From the NCBI GenBank assembly GCA_024681175.1, contig JAILBI010000012.1, positions 1-5,522 on the forward strand: 5,522 bases of DNA, written 5' to 3'. The DNA is from Acholeplasmatales bacterium (lineage in GTDB: Bacteria > Bacillota_I > Bacilli_A > Acholeplasmatales > Anaeroplasmataceae). The translations under genes were made by a program, and so were the position numbers. Shown piece after piece: positions 5,392 through 5,522 of the stretch. The notes beneath the pieces were generated by a model that saw nothing but the letters and a program-made list of their open reading frames with translations, had not been told where the DNA came from and made no database searches. Positions within the stretch are counted from its first letter, which is position 1. Every line of letters starts with the position of its first letter.

Positions 5392-5522
5392 TTAAATAAG
5401 ATTTGATGGAATTTGGGCATAATACCTATATTGATTAGGTGTTGTGCCCAATTTCTTTTGTAATCTCCAATTATTGTAATTAAATATATATTCTTCAATT
5501 TTATTTGTTAATGCTTGTTCAT
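5392..5522 (-). CDS. IS3-family transposase (OrfB type), C-terminal 42 residues only
   Basis: The frame enters from the right edge and ends in TAA at 5392-5394. The visible residues include KIEEYIFNYNNWRLQKKLG followed by TTPNQYR. This matches the stretch after the catalytic Glu in IS3/IS150 DDE integrase-type transposases (EYIxYYNxxRxQxxLxxxTPxxYR). These enzymes act on the IS terminal repeats to form a circular intermediate before insertion. The DDE residues and any programmed frameshift between orfA and orfB lie outside the window, so integrity cannot be judged. Codon use is as AT-rich as in the neighbouring genes. Confidence 0.88.
   Translation of the reverse strand, partial: EQALTNKIEEYIFNYNNWRLQKKLGTTPNQYRYYAQIPSNLI
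5409..5455. repeat. Long hairpin-forming inverted repeat inside the transposase 3' end
   Basis: TTGGGCATAATACCT (5413-5427) can pair with AGGTGTTGTGCCCAA (5437-5451) across a 9-base loop. In plus-strand RNA all 15 positions pair (two as U-G); in the minus-strand mRNA those two become C-A mismatches. Pairing continues outward for three more bases (5409-5411 with 5453-5455) after one mismatch. It lies within transposase codons, so protein constraint is an alternative cause. Confidence 0.65.

Larger units (their letters stand above)
5349..5522 (-). mobile_element. Right end of an IS3-family insertion sequence (IS150-like)
   Basis: The segment holds the transposase C-terminus, a short 3' untranslated stretch and a terminal sequence ending in the TG/CA dinucleotide typical of IS3-family ends. 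The outer boundary at 5349 is inferred from that pattern, because the left end and the target duplication are outside the window. The element is inserted about 39 bp upstream of the hom -35 box and is oriented the same way as hom. Confidence 0.8.

Overview
This is an AT-rich, compact bacterial window in which every supported gene lies on the minus strand. The standard code is used: visible Trp residues are TGG codons, and TGA works as the stop of the polygalacturonase-like gene, which argues against a TGA=Trp mollicute. AT-rich codon use, GAGG-type ribosome sites, a CsoR/CopA copper module and an intracellular GH28 enzyme fit a low-GC Bacillota, perhaps a gut Erysipelotrichia or uncultured Bacilli lineage. 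That placement is an inference.

In transcription order (right to left): 5392-5522 is the C-terminal end of an IS3-family (IS150-like) transposase, and its right terminal end runs to about 5349. A short gap of about 100 bp holds a good sigma-A-type promoter (TTGAAA-17-TATAAT) with a perfect palindrome across its -35 box. The apparent operon that follows is homoserine dehydrogenase (4165-5250), a GH28-fold protein (2956-4161) and a GGDEF-GAF protein (1909-2940). Gaps are 3 and 15 bp, and a terminator whose stem starts inside the last codons of the GGDEF gene ends the unit.

Immediately after that terminator is a textbook copper-response unit: a TTGACA promoter with a CsoR operator (ATACCC-AGATG-GGGTAT) between -35 and -10, then csoR, then copA overlapping the csoR stop by one base. 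copA runs off the left edge with 515 codons visible.

The copper module is easy to interpret: CsoR blocks its own promoter until Cu(I) binds, and CopA then exports copper. The hom-GH28-GGDEF unit is the odd part. It joins an amino-acid biosynthesis enzyme without a full ACT domain, a GH28 protein lacking three of the usual catalytic or substrate-binding residues, and a GGDEF domain with several altered active-site positions and its GAF domain at the C-terminal end. No shared pathway is evident. I saw no RNA genes, CRISPR array or plus-strand gene. No entirely new system is proven here; the best candidates for a second look are the two diverged proteins and the IS-end architecture.
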